Of a DNA stretch of 64,000 nucleotides, positions 48,029-58,124 are shown piece by piece. The translations under genes were made by a program, and so were the position numbers. Position 1 is the first letter of the stretch; every line of letters starts with the position of its first letter. Origin of the DNA: Umbelopsis isabellina (Eukaryota > Mucoromycota > Umbelopsidomycetes > Umbelopsidales > Umbelopsidaceae). The notes under the pieces are model-generated. The model did not search any database and was not told where the DNA came from. It worked only from the letters and a program-made list of their open reading frames with translations. Location of the stretch: contig JAEPQZ010000009.1 of the NCBI GenBank assembly GCA_016758905.1, positions 1 through 64,000 of the forward strand, given 5' to 3'.

Positions 48029-48351
48029 ATGAGCATGAGCAATACACCACAAATACAGCTTCGACCAGACCAAAGAGCATTAGCACAGCTTTTACCGCCC
48101 TATGTTTGGATTTGGTGCGTGAATATTACTAATGCTCTTGTTATCGTTCTTGCCCCAGTCTTTCAAAACGGTTGGATTGGATAGTGCTACAGTTTAATGA
48201 TTTTATTAACCATGTGTTTATTCACCTAGTAGTAAGCCTTTCGGTCCGCTTTATTGTGACTGACATTTTGTTATGTCTGTGCATGAGGTTTTGTATAGCA
48301 CTCTCATTGACCGTCTTGTACAGGCCTGAATTCCACAAAACTTTCCAGTAA
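48029..48351 (+). CDS. Possible small two-exon membrane protein (unrecognised)
   Basis: Reading ATG 48029 to 48114, removing a 44-nt intron (48115-48158; donor GTGCGT, TACTAAT branch, CCCCAG acceptor) and continuing to TAA 48351 gives an open frame of 92 codons. The protein starts MSMSNTPQIQLRPDQRALAQ and has hydrophobic segments (INHVFIHLVVSL, ILLCLCMRFCIALSLTVLY). I recognise no family. A second possible intron inside exon 2 (GTAAGC at 48232 to TAG near 48298) would shorten it. Support is only the splice-site quality and an open frame longer than expected by chance. Confidence 0.28.
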
Positions 48352-48483
48352 TAAACCATCACTGCTTTGATTACTACACAATCACGTCTGCGTATTTTTG
48401 CCTTTCTTCTCACCCCCAAGCTTACTCCAAAAATCCTACATTAATGGCGCAACCAAGCCTTAAAATGGTGTTCTGCGAATTTG

Positions 48484-48497
48484 ATTGGTTGACGTGG
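48484..48497. promoter_or_regulatory. ATTGG plus TGACGTGG element before ATX1
   Basis: An inverted CCAAT box (ATTGG, 48484-48488) directly precedes TGACGTGG (48490-48497), about 75 bp upstream of the ATX1 start codon. The second word resembles bZIP (CRE/UPRE-half) sites. Function is inferred from position only. Confidence 0.35.
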
Positions 48498-48567
48498 CTC
48501 CGCACACATGTTCAAAAATGCTTGAGGGGCGCTGTATCAACTAGGTTCCTGACTACTTTCTACTACT

Positions 48568-48913
48568 ATGCCAGTAAGTACTATAACTAATGCTAAGCAC
48601 TGTTACAATACGTAGTCCACATATTAATTAAACTCGACAGCAATACAAATACACTGTCGCCATGAGCTGTTCTGGATGCTCAAACGCTGTCAACCGTGCA
48701 TTGAGCAAACTCGAAGGTATGCATTATTAATACATTGACTCCCTTGACTCGTTGCTGACATATGGCTGTTTTCACTCGAATGTCTCAAAAGGTGTTGACA
48801 AGATTGACATTGATCTCGAAAAGCAATTGGTGATTGTCGATACTGGTCTCCCTCAAGAGACTGTTACTCAGACTATCGCAAAAACTGGCAAAGCCGTCAC
48901 TCCTCTTGCTTAA
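48568..48913 (+). CDS. ATX1: Atx1-type copper chaperone
   Basis: A small cytosolic HMA-domain protein that carries Cu(I) to the Golgi P-type ATPase. Three exons (48568-48573, 48641-48716, 48792-48913) sum to 204 nt and 67 residues: MPQYKYTVAMSCSGCSNAVN, then RALSKLEGVDKIDIDLEKQL and VIVDTGLPQETVTQTIAKTG, ending KAVTPLA. The copper-binding MSCSGC motif sits at residues 10-15, and a Lys near the C-terminus occupies the usual Atx1 position. Exon 1 carries only the codons ATG and CCA, so simple ORF scanning misses the gene. Introns have GTAAGT and GTATGC donors. The 3' end is convergent with, and only 37 bp from, the coiled-coil gene. Confidence 0.93.
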
Positions 48914-48950
48914 AAATAACCGATTATGCTAAATACAATGATTGTTTAAT

Positions 48951-50174
48951 TCAAGTCATCAACTTTTCACTAGTGTCGCTATAAAATGACGAGGTACGAC
49001 TGGAGGTATAAAGGGAGGGCGTACTAATGTTAAACATACTCTTGAGTAAATTACGTTTGAGGCGAGGCTTTTCTATGCTCTCGATGGATTGCATATCTGA
49101 CGTGCCAGACTTACGACGGAGGTTGAGGGCTGATGAACGCCGTTGTTGTGATTGAATGGGAACAGATAATCGTCGAATATCAAAAGAGTTGAGACTCGTA
49201 TCCGACCCTAATAACTTGCCGCCTAATGCATTCACTTTCTTTTCTACCACCATACTCATGCGAGTCTCTTTGTAGCACATAGGACACAAGAGGTCCTGCG
49301 TTCTCACTTTATCCACCAATGGCCAGCCATGTTGAGATTCTTCACACCTTGAGCATACGTAGTCTAGTTCAATGTCACCAAAACTTGTATCCCCATTATG
49401 ACACTCGTCAAGGTAGACATTGTTGCTGTTGATGAGATGATAAAACGTGGCTTGGATGTCCTGACCGTCCTTCTGACGTTCCAGAAGGTGAATAAAGTCA
49501 GAAATAGCAGATGTCAATTCTTGGCAAGGGCCTTGAGCAAAATGAGCCCAATAGGTATTGGCTTGAGACAATTTTTGCGTCAAGGCTTGGATCTTGGCTG
49601 TTGTGGCTTCAGCTTCTTCCTTTTGTTGTTGCAGGTCAGCAGAGGCGCTTTGAATTTTTCCGAGTTCACGTCCCATGTTATGGAGCTCCTCGCGACACTG
49701 CTCGTATCTATCCCGCATATCGCACACAGCTTGTTCAGCGCTTGCGTTTTTATCTCTAGCCCGAAGATACTTCTTTTCCCAATAATTCGACATCACTGGT
49801 AGATTATATGCTGAATTATACTGACTCTCTCGCTTGTTACGTTTATCACGACGCACTTGAGCATGTTGTCTTGCGCTTGTCAAATTATCCTCCAACAGAT
49901 TGAGTTCCAGCTCGATATGTTTTCGGCTACCTTGTAACGATTCCGCTTGCTTTGCATATTCCATTTCCTCTGTTCGTATTCGACGAAGCAATTGAGTTTG
50001 TGCATAGAGTATTTTGTTATTGTTCACCTTGACAGTGTCATATACCAAATTAAATATTCTACATTGTTTTTGTTTTGCCAATATCTGCTGTTGAGTGTCA
50101 CGAAGTGCTCGAATGCATAATCGAAGGTTTGCAGGATCGTTCAGTAACCTAACAAACCCATTGATGTCTTCCAT
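48951..50174 (-). CDS. Coiled-coil protein with C-terminal zinc ribbon (unrecognised)
   Basis: Single exon, 407 residues, start MEDINGFVRLLNDPANLRL. Residues about 20-230 are Gln/Glu/Arg-rich helix with heptad-like spacing (ETQ- and LRRIRTEEMEYAKQAESLQ-type segments, MRDRYEQCREELHNMGRELG, then LQQQKEEAEATTAKIQALTQ), that is, a long coiled coil. Near residues 285-315 two CxxC pairs (CSRC and CPMC, about 30 apart, with GWPLVDKVRTQDLL between) suggest a zinc ribbon. The tail is Ser/Arg-rich (RRLSVPI, RRSSALNLRRKS) and may be phosphorylated. I recognise no named family; an autophagy- or septin-associated scaffold is possible but unsupported. Neighbours: ATX1 (convergent) and the histidine kinase (divergent). 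Confidence 0.8.
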   Translation of the reverse strand: MEDINGFVRLLNDPANLRLCIRALRDTQQQILAKQKQCRIFNLVYDTVKVNNNKILYAQTQLLRRIRTEEMEYAKQAESLQGSRKHIELELNLLEDNLTSARQHAQVRRDKRNKRESQYNSAYNLPVMSNYWEKKYLRARDKNASAEQAVCDMRDRYEQCREELHNMGRELGKIQSASADLQQQKEEAEATTAKIQALTQKLSQANTYWAHFAQGPCQELTSAISDFIHLLERQKDGQDIQATFYHLINSNNVYLDECHNGDTSFGDIELDYVCSRCEESQHGWPLVDKVRTQDLLCPMCYKETRMSMVVEKKVNALGGKLLGSDTSLNSFDIRRLSVPIQSQQRRSSALNLRRKSGTSDMQSIESIEKPRLKRNLLKSMFNISTPSLYTSSRTSSFYSDTSEKLMT

Positions 50175-51153
50175 GTTAGGACAAGTATTAAAGTGAAGAA
50201 AAAGGGAAATGTCCCGAATACAAAGAGATTATATATATAGTAGAAAAAGAACTTTCTTTATTTAGGACGCCAAGAACAACAACGAAAAAATTGCGAAATT
50301 GAAATAATTCGGGTTTATGTGCCCTTGTCAGGCTATCCAGCTTGCAAGCAATGGCCACTAACCACTCGAGAGAGGAAATTGACTGGCAAAACAACCATAT
50401 GGAAACCAAGAAGGGGGACATTAATCTTGCAGCTACGTCTTTCCACCGAATGACATTGGTCGAAAGACCTGCATTGGTGGCTTTGAATGAGTGCTTGAGA
50501 GAGTGGGATTGACGGGAGGGGAGGGGAGAGGAGAGGAGAGGGGACTAGAGGTGGGTGATAGCTAAAGGAACATGCGTTTGCTCAGAGGTATATATTTCTT
50601 TATTTCTTTAATAGGTAAAACGAAGTCTACAGCATGAGCATTTGTACATTACCGGGCGGCGGGCAGGTGCGTGTCAAACAAAAGCCGAGTAAAAAAAATT
50701 TGCCTGCTACAAATTTATAGTGTGCAATTCTGAGCGGGCTGGCTTAGTATTATTCGTTGACAAGCTGGCAGGTTGGCTGGCAGGTCTATTATGCCCCGCC
50801 AATGGTGTCGATATTACTCCAAATCACTCGTAACGTATAGCCATCATCAGTGGACATATTCACTCTCATAAGCAAAATAAATGGTGTTTATAATATTGAA
50901 AGAAAACTCATCATTTACGTCTTCCTATTCTTTCCTCACGCTTTAGAATTTACAGTGAAGCGTTTCATATTTACTTTTTTTTCCCCATTTTTCTCCTCCC
51001 GCCCAGTCCTGCGAAGGGAGGTCCTCTGCCTAAACTTGTCAGTCATCAACCATTCACAAAGCTGGAAAAAAATAACTCTCCACTACCACCACCACCACTT
51101 GATTCACTTAAGAACGAGAAAGCGGCATACCCAAAGCTGCTATACTCTAAGAG
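50175..51153. promoter_or_regulatory. Divergent promoter region with G-rich tract
   Basis: A 979-bp spacer between the coiled-coil gene (-) and the histidine kinase (+). It contains a purine tract with G-runs at 50514-50516, 50518-50521, 50523-50526 and 50540-50543 (G-quadruplex potential) and a second G-rich patch near 50653-50667. Pyrimidine-rich DNA at 50920-51000 and CCA repeats near 51083-51098 precede the kinase start codon. Confidence 0.5.
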
Positions 51154-54100
51154 ATGAAACCAGCAGCATCGTCCATCCAGCATCAGGATAATTCTCTACT
51201 CATACCCCAGACAAAACCTCTACCATACCAAGACCTGTCTATTCAAATACAACAGCTTTATACACGAACCTTCTCTGACGTTGGTTCCCGATTTCTGCAC
51301 CTACTAGTAGCGGAAATTGCAAACATCACAACATGTCGTAGTGTGTTTATAAACCAGCTCTTAACGTTTGACGAGTACAAGGAGTCTGAATTTTATCGAA
51401 AAGAGCACAACTTTGCTGAAGAAGATAGGCTCATGTTGATAAGAGCTTTCTATGTAGACCCCAAGGACGGAAGAATTCAGTGAGTGCAATACAATGCCAT
51501 CGATCCAACTTGAACCTGGTTTTTTTTTTTTTTGGGCTTACGCTCGCTGGTCCTTTTTACAGATCCGATCCGCTCAAAACCGTATTGCGTCTTGAAGGCA
51601 CGCCTCACCAACATGTTATCCAATATTCGCAACATATCATTCCGCAAGATTTAACGTCCTATTATCCATCCTTCAAAGACTATCAGTCCATGGCAGCCAT
51701 CAGTTTGCCTTCCAACCCATCCGAAGATTTTACACCCTCCACCCCACCAGCCTCCAACGACTGCATTGGAATTTTAGGCGTTCTTCATGATCAACCCATC
51801 AGTTCGCAAGATGCCCATCATATCATAAAGCTGTTAGATTCCGTCAAATTAAGAGCAGGTCGAGAACTGGAACGAATACGTGAAGGAGAGCGATTATTGT
51901 CAATGAAAGACGCCGCGAAACAGGATGCCGAAAGCAAAATCAAATTCTTGGCCGATATGAGCCATGAGATTCGGTAAGTAGTGGTTATTTTTTCAAGTCG
52001 TTCAAACTTTTTTTTCTTTAATGGCCTAACATTGCATATAAACACCTTACTAGAACTCCGATGAACGCTGTCATTGCGTTGACTGATCTATTGCTGCAAG
52101 AGCGGGACACGCTTGGTGATGAGCAGGTGGAACATTTGGAAGTCATTCAGACGAGCGGGCATCATCTTTTGACGGTGAGTATACGAAGCAGATGTGATAT
52201 TGTTTTTTTTATCATATTATTTTGATTTCAACAACGCATGACATTTCGATTCTTTATACTAAATATTTGTACATACAGGTAATTAATGACATACTCGATA
52301 TCTCCAAACTCAACCATGATCCAAAGTTGAAACTTGAGAAGCGCAAGTTCAGCCTTCGTAAATGCTTGAAAGGTACAGTACAGTACAGTACAGTACATGA
52401 TCGATGATCAATCCCACTTTTGTTAGCAATTTGGTTGGTTACACATTGGTCTAAACTCTTGCCCATTTAGACACACTCAATATGGCTCGCCATCAAGCAA
52501 CAACCAATTTGCATAATAAGGTGGTGCATCTTATTGAATGCCCACCGGATATGGAGGACTCAAGTTCGCTTAAGCAGATATTAGCGCGAGTGGAAAAAGG
52601 CTCTGCCACTCCGCCTTTACCACGGGTCATGAAGGGCAAAACCCTTTTGCCATTGGTTTGGAAAATTGAGAGAGATGTGCCTGATATCCTTATTGGCGAT
52701 TCCATGCGTCTGACACAAATTGTGCTCAATTTGTGTTCCAATGCTGTCAAAGTAAGTACAATTTTCATACAACCATTGTCAATGCATGAGGATTCGCATA
52801 AATGTGCATTGCCTACCGTGCTAGTTATTACAACTACGGTATTAGCGTACGGTACTGACGTATCGTCTTGAACTTTTCTCCAGTTCACCAAGCAGGGCCA
52901 CATCGAAGTAAATATAAAACGATATGTACCGAATGCAGCACAGTCACAATCGACTTTGCCTTCCAATTCTGGAAAACCAATGTACGAGGCTAAAATTGAA
53001 AACATCCGATCTCGAGCCGTTCGAGAGTCAACTGCACAAAAAGCAAAACAAGCTGCTGTGACGAGCAACACCAATCCGACTCAAGAGGGATACGATCCCA
53101 ATGCGGCAGAAACCGTAATATTAGAAATATCCGTAAGCGACACAGGCATTGGTATTCCTTCTGATAGGTTACCTAAACTGTTCAAGTCTTTCTCACAAAT
53201 CGACATCTCGACTGCACGACGCTATGGTGGCACAGGATTGGGTCTGGCGATCTCGAGTACCTTAGTGAATCATATGGGTGGCGGTTTGTGGGTTGAATCA
53301 GAAGAGGGCTTGGGGTCACGGTTTGCGCTTACAATTCCTATATTGGTAGCACCATATCAACCAGATACCCCAGGCAATAGGTCTTCAGATGGCTGGACGC
53401 CGCTGACATCTCCACCTTCGCCATGCTCAACATCCTCCGAAGGGACAAGCGGTGCCCAATCAGTGTCCACTGAAAGATCGCTTGATTTCACTTCACCGGC
53501 GACTGGCTGTCTGTCACCGTCCCAGAATATTAGCCATGCACAAGGCTACTTCTCGCAGCATTCATCCACACGCTCAACCTCACCTGTGGCTCAGCCTGCG
53601 CCGCAAGGCAATACGTATAAACAGCCATCCATACCCTCTTTGGCATGGGCGCCTCCGCCACCACCTGTATCGTTGGCTCTAGGCGCGCCACCAATTGCCA
53701 AACATCCCTATTCAAGTAATCAAGATGGGACACCAACCAATAAACCAATGGTTACGAGGTCTCAATACGCCAACGCAGATCATGATTCACTGGCCATACC
53801 TGCCAGTGGGTCTGCATCTGTCAGTCCAAAGGTGAAGCCCCAAACTATAGATACGAGGCACAATTCGACTGGATCGTCAAACGATTCACAGCATCAACAG
53901 CCACTACCCTCCCCACCTCGAATTATTGTGGGTAAGTCACAGACTTTGACGACTAAACCAGCGGATGATAAGCAGGCTGGCGAATCATCGGTACCAAAAG
54001 TAAATGCTAGTCTGTTGACTTCGGCTGCCACATCTGGTGGACAATCTGTATCTCAAAACCGAACGTCGCGGGCATCAGTGGCTAAACAACATCACCATCA

Positions 54101-54799
54101 TCGACGCGGAGGAAACGTAAACGAAGAGAATGTCGCACTTGCATTCCCTGTCAAGATTCTTTTGGCAGAAGATAATGTGCTGAATCAGAAGATTGCTATC
54201 AGTATTTTGAAGCGACTTGGGTATACAGGCGTAGAAATTGCCAACAATGGGCGAGAGGTATTGGATGCGATGCGACGAACTCGATTTGACGTGATATTCG
54301 TAAGTGATTTGAATATTGTGTGTTGATACTTCACCACAGGCCACCGGTTCTAAAACATCTTATATGCACTTAATAGATGGATCTATACATGCCGGAAATG
54401 GATGGACTGGAAGTCACCAAATCAATCATATCAGCGCGACATTCGCCGGATACCGATTTGCACAACGTGCATGATGTGTATATTATTGCATTAACTGCTT
54501 CGGCCTCCATGCAGGATCGTCAAATATGTATTGAGGCTGGCATGAACGATTTCATCTCTAAACCTTTCACCATGTTGGAGATGAAGACCAGCTTGAAGAA
54601 ATGTATGTATCGACAACGAAAAAAGAGAAGGAAGCAGCAATCGCCCAGACCTGAGGCACCGAATTCCGGCAAACAGTCAGATGGGGAAGAAGGTGAAGAT
54701 GAAGATGAGGACGATGATGATACCACCGCCAGCGCCAACGACCCTATGCTGGGTGTCGAGGGGGCAAGTTACCAAGGTCTTGTTCGAGGCAGGACATAA
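51154..54799 (+). CDS. Hybrid sensor histidine kinase (GAF-HisKA-HATPase-REC)
   Basis: A two-component phosphorelay sensor of 1,023 residues. Seven exons (51154-51479, 51563-51973, 52054-52174, 52279-52372, 52471-52751, 52884-54299, 54377-54799) sum to 3,072 nt. The N-terminal about 230 residues look like a GAF-type domain ([13 protein letters not shown]). The H-box is [20 protein letters not shown] with phospho-acceptor His. The ATPase has [16 protein letters not shown] (N), SDTGIGIP (G1), FKSFSQID (F) and [11 protein letters not shown] (G2). A Ser/Pro/Gln-rich linker of about 270 residues follows. The receiver has [11 protein letters not shown], phospho-Asp in [17 protein letters not shown] and Lys in ISKPF. 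The tail is acidic. No transmembrane helix is seen, so it is probably cytosolic. The stimulus is unknown. Confidence 0.95.
52373..52397 (+). repeat. Five tandem GTACA units at a splice donor
   Basis: Exon 4 of the histidine kinase ends at 52372; the intron begins with GTACA repeated five times (52373-52397). Every unit offers a GT, so five candidate donors lie 5 nt apart. Only the first keeps the frame into DTLNMARHQ without extra residues; use of the fourth would add 15 nt in frame. Confidence 0.9.
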
Positions 54800-55105
54800 A
54801 AAAATACTGTCCGTATCGAATATAATCCAACAATGGTGTTTTTGTCATTTTTTCATTTTTATGTTCTTATTATTATTACTATATTGCTTTCTCTTTATAG
54901 ACCATCGATGATGCCTCATTCTCTTTTTTACCTCGTCTACCGCACACCATAAAAATGACCGTTTGTCGCTATGTGTTTCTGTTCTTTAGTTCATTAAAAT
55001 CAACCTTCAAGCCTGTAGAATTATGGGTTTTTTGCTTTCTTCATCTGCTAGGTTTTAAATGGGCAGTGCATACGATGTTGCATTGGATTACAGTTGTCGC
55101 TTTGT
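54800..55105. other. Convergent 3' intergenic region
   Basis: A 306-bp T-rich spacer between the histidine kinase (+) and demethylase (-) stop codons. Nothing else seen. Confidence 0.5.
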
Positions 55106-57263
55106 CTACCTCTTCTTTATTCGGTTCAACAGTCGTTGTTTGACCGAACCACCTTTGGTCTTTTTATCGGCAGGATTGTTATCAATGGCCTTGGTGGTCA
55201 CTCGTTTGGACTTGGCTGTGCCTGTGCCTAAACCGTCGTCGCTGCTATCGTCTTTGTATGCCTTGTTACCTTTCTTCCGTTTGGCTGGAGTGATTTTCTT
55301 CTTATTGCTAGGTTTGGCCACACTAGCACCTTGTACATAGTCGTCATCGTCGTCTTCGGCCAGAAGTGAACTCTCGTCGATTTCCTCATCGAAATACTGG
55401 TTGTCATCATATACAAAGTCGGCATCTTCTTTTTTCACTCGACCCTTGGGTTGCTTCACTTTTAGCTTGAGTCGCGGTGCTGCCGGCGCAGGCTTCACCT
55501 TGAGCTTGACTTTTATTCCTTGTTTGGGCTCAGGATCAACTTGCTCCACTGGGCCAAGTAATTCCGAAACTTGCTTCGAAAGACTGTGAACTAGCTCAAC
55601 AGGGTCTGCGATAGAATTTGGAATGTCTTGTCTTACTTGCCGTCTTTTTTCAGGATTACCGTTCTTTACGTCCAAGAACGTCGTTTCAGATAATAAATAA
55701 TTCGCTAATTTACGTAGCCCTCGCAGCTCTAGAGTAGATAATTTGCTGTTGTTTTCTGCGGTCACATCCGTGTTAGATGTCGCTTTTTGCGTGTAGTTTT
55801 GGACAGTGAGATGCTGCTGCTTACCTTGTAGTAACTTTTGATACTTTTCCGCGGCAAACCAGTTCATTCGCATAAAGTAAGGAAAGCGGAATTTTTGAGG
55901 AACATTGGTCCTCTCTTCCAGGTCATAGATATCCAATTGCTTCTCAATTCCAAATCCTTGCAAAAAGTTACCTCCAATTACAATTGAATCTTCCGGTGTG
56001 AACACTGAGTGAATCCATCCAGATGGAATGAGCATGGTATTTCCGGCTTTGATGTGTACTTTATAGCATTCTTTGACTTCGTCGCCAAGGAATATAGTAG
56101 GTTGATCAGGTGAAGAACTCCATTTTTCGTATTTTCGAAGATTTACAGATGTGGGTGGGATAAAGAAGAATATTTTAGATCCTGACAATATATGATAGAA
56201 TACCTGCAAACAACATATGCCGAGTTCGTTAATGGTCAAACACAAGTTTTGTTCGCTTGTTTCCCACATCAACTTACCGAAGTTCCGCCAAAATCAATAT
56301 GGAAATCGGTATAGGAGTTTTTGGTGCCCATGAGGCAGTATAACTGCACCTTTGGGTATTCTTTCACTTTCAATTCAGTGGGCCAAACATTATCGATCCA
56401 ATCAAGGTCTCTGATGGGTACGTTTAAATGGTGGGCAACCAAACAACGAACACAATGTTGTCAAGCACTTACCGAACAATCTTTGGCCGCCCAATGGATT
56501 CAGCAAATTTGGTGCCACTGATTTCCAGGCTGATGACATTTCGTATCCTGTCTCGATCTTGATTATGGAAATACTCAGCCCACCTGTTCATCGTCCATCC
56601 TGGTTGCTCGGCCTGCGTAGCAACGTCAATGACATCTACATGGCGATCCCCACCTGTTTTTCAAAAGACGTGATTGAGGACTTTTTTTGCAAACTTTCGC
56701 AATTTTAGTATGTCGATTCGACTTACCAATAAGATCAGCTATATCGCGTACAGTGATGTCTGAGCTGGGCATAGTCATATCCAGATCGTCTGGCTGTTCG
56801 AAAACAATGGGTTGGTCTAGCCCATTTTCTCGGATTGTGTCAATACTGAAATCACTGCCTTTGTATCGTTTGAAAGGGTCGGTGGCAAACTCTTTGGAAT
56901 TAATGATTTTCTCCCATATCTTCTCATCGCCTGTCAAACCCTCGTTCATATCGGCGTAATTAAGCTTGGTATGCTGTCTATCAGATTTTCGTATCGGTTG
57001 TTTATCTGCATGTAGTGGGTGATTATTCGTTATTGTCAAAGGCACATAAGGTGATCAGAGGTAGCTAACTTACGATTAGTCGAGTCCTGCTCAGCAGCAC
57101 AATTCCGACACTGGAAGCTATCAAGTGATTCGCATTGCTGGCTGGACATGCCTGCACAGTTGCTGTGGTGCCATTGTTTACACACACTGCATTGCAAGCA
57201 GTCCGGTGCGCTAGCATGCCCAGGTATTTGCTGTACACACACAGGACACCGGTTGTCTGCCAT
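55106..57263 (-). CDS. PHD-JmjC histone demethylase, KDM7/JHDM1 type
   Basis: An Fe(II)/2-oxoglutarate demethylase. The start is ATG 57263 ([10 protein letters not shown]); the frame upstream reads TTG. A PHD finger comes first (CPVC, CLQCSVC, WHHSNC, FQCRNC). Then come NYADMNEGL, the JmjN-like segment [20 protein letters not shown], and the JmjC core [19 protein letters not shown] (Fe ligands His and Asp) with [18 protein letters not shown] and the third ligand His in [15 protein letters not shown], and [20 protein letters not shown]. The C-terminal about 200 residues are Lys-rich and acidic and disordered, ending LLNRIKKR. The order PHD-JmjC and core residues match PHF8/KDM7 and fungal Jhd1-like enzymes, which act on methylated H3K9, H3K27, H3K36 or H4K20. 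Which mark it removes is not decidable here. Confidence 0.92.
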
Positions 57264-57440
57264 GATTATTAACAAGGAAGCGGATAAAGAACGCTGTCAG
57301 GCTCGAGCATTGAAATTTTCTATCCCATGATATGTTACCATCGATATGCCCCTCCCATCCAGCGTTTTTCAATGACAGAGTAACATAACAACATAAAACA
57401 TTCGGTATTGTACAAATAAAATATAATAGACATATACAAG

Positions 57441-57985
57441 CTATAGATTAGTTTGGTCTATCCTGGTGAACTTGGTATCAGAGATATTAGGCAGATTGAG
57501 AGGATCGTCAATGGTTGGCGCGTCGAGATTCGGTTCTATTTTACCGCCAAACTTGGAGTGTGCGTCGACAACTATTCGTATATGTCCATTGAAAGTAGTG
57601 GTACGAGCATTTATAAGATGTACTGACTTATTTTGCTTCAATACATTGATTTGGTCTATGGTTGTGATTGACAAGCACGTCCAATTGGCAGTATAGTGAG
57701 CCCAAGGTATCGTAAAATGAAAGTATTGCAGATAAGCATGACTTACCATCTTCCGCTTTCAATATAGCTTGTGATGTCGTGTCGCACACCAGATACTCTG
57801 CCACTGCTATGGTCTCTTCTGCTACGGTTCGGGAGGTAAGTGTTTGAAATGAGGACCGGTGGTGACTTCAGTCCCAGGTAAGTCTTACTTTTTTCGCTAT
57901 GATGCGTAGCTCTAGTCAGCAATGCCACTACTTGTACTTGTAAATCGAGACCATACTGATCGGGTACCAGCTGTGCCAAAGTCAT
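57441..57985 (-). CDS. Small OB-fold nucleic-acid-binding protein
   Basis: Three exons give 128 residues: MTLAQLVPDQYGLDLQVQVV, then HHSEKTEETIAVAEYLVCDT, TSQAILKAEDDQINVLKQNK, SVHLINARTTTFNGHIRIVV and a final acidic/Asn-rich tail. The order (AEYLVCD, ILKAEDDQ, VHLINAR, NGHIRIVVD) is that of a single OB fold, close to the plant At4g28440-like proteins and to SOSS-B/hSSB1. The start is ATG 57985 because the frame upstream offers only TTG. It starts 139 bp from the divergent DPH7. A role in ssDNA or RNA binding is inferred from the fold; partners are unknown. Confidence 0.7.
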
Positions 57986-58124
57986 GCTACGAGATTGTAG
58001 CAAGTTACAGTTGAATGCAGTCCAGTTAAGGTGTTAGCCGGAGTGCGAATTCGTAAATGAACAATGCGTTTTTAAAAACTTTTGGCCACTTTGTCACCGT
58101 TTGAATCGTTGAATCAATAGTAAC

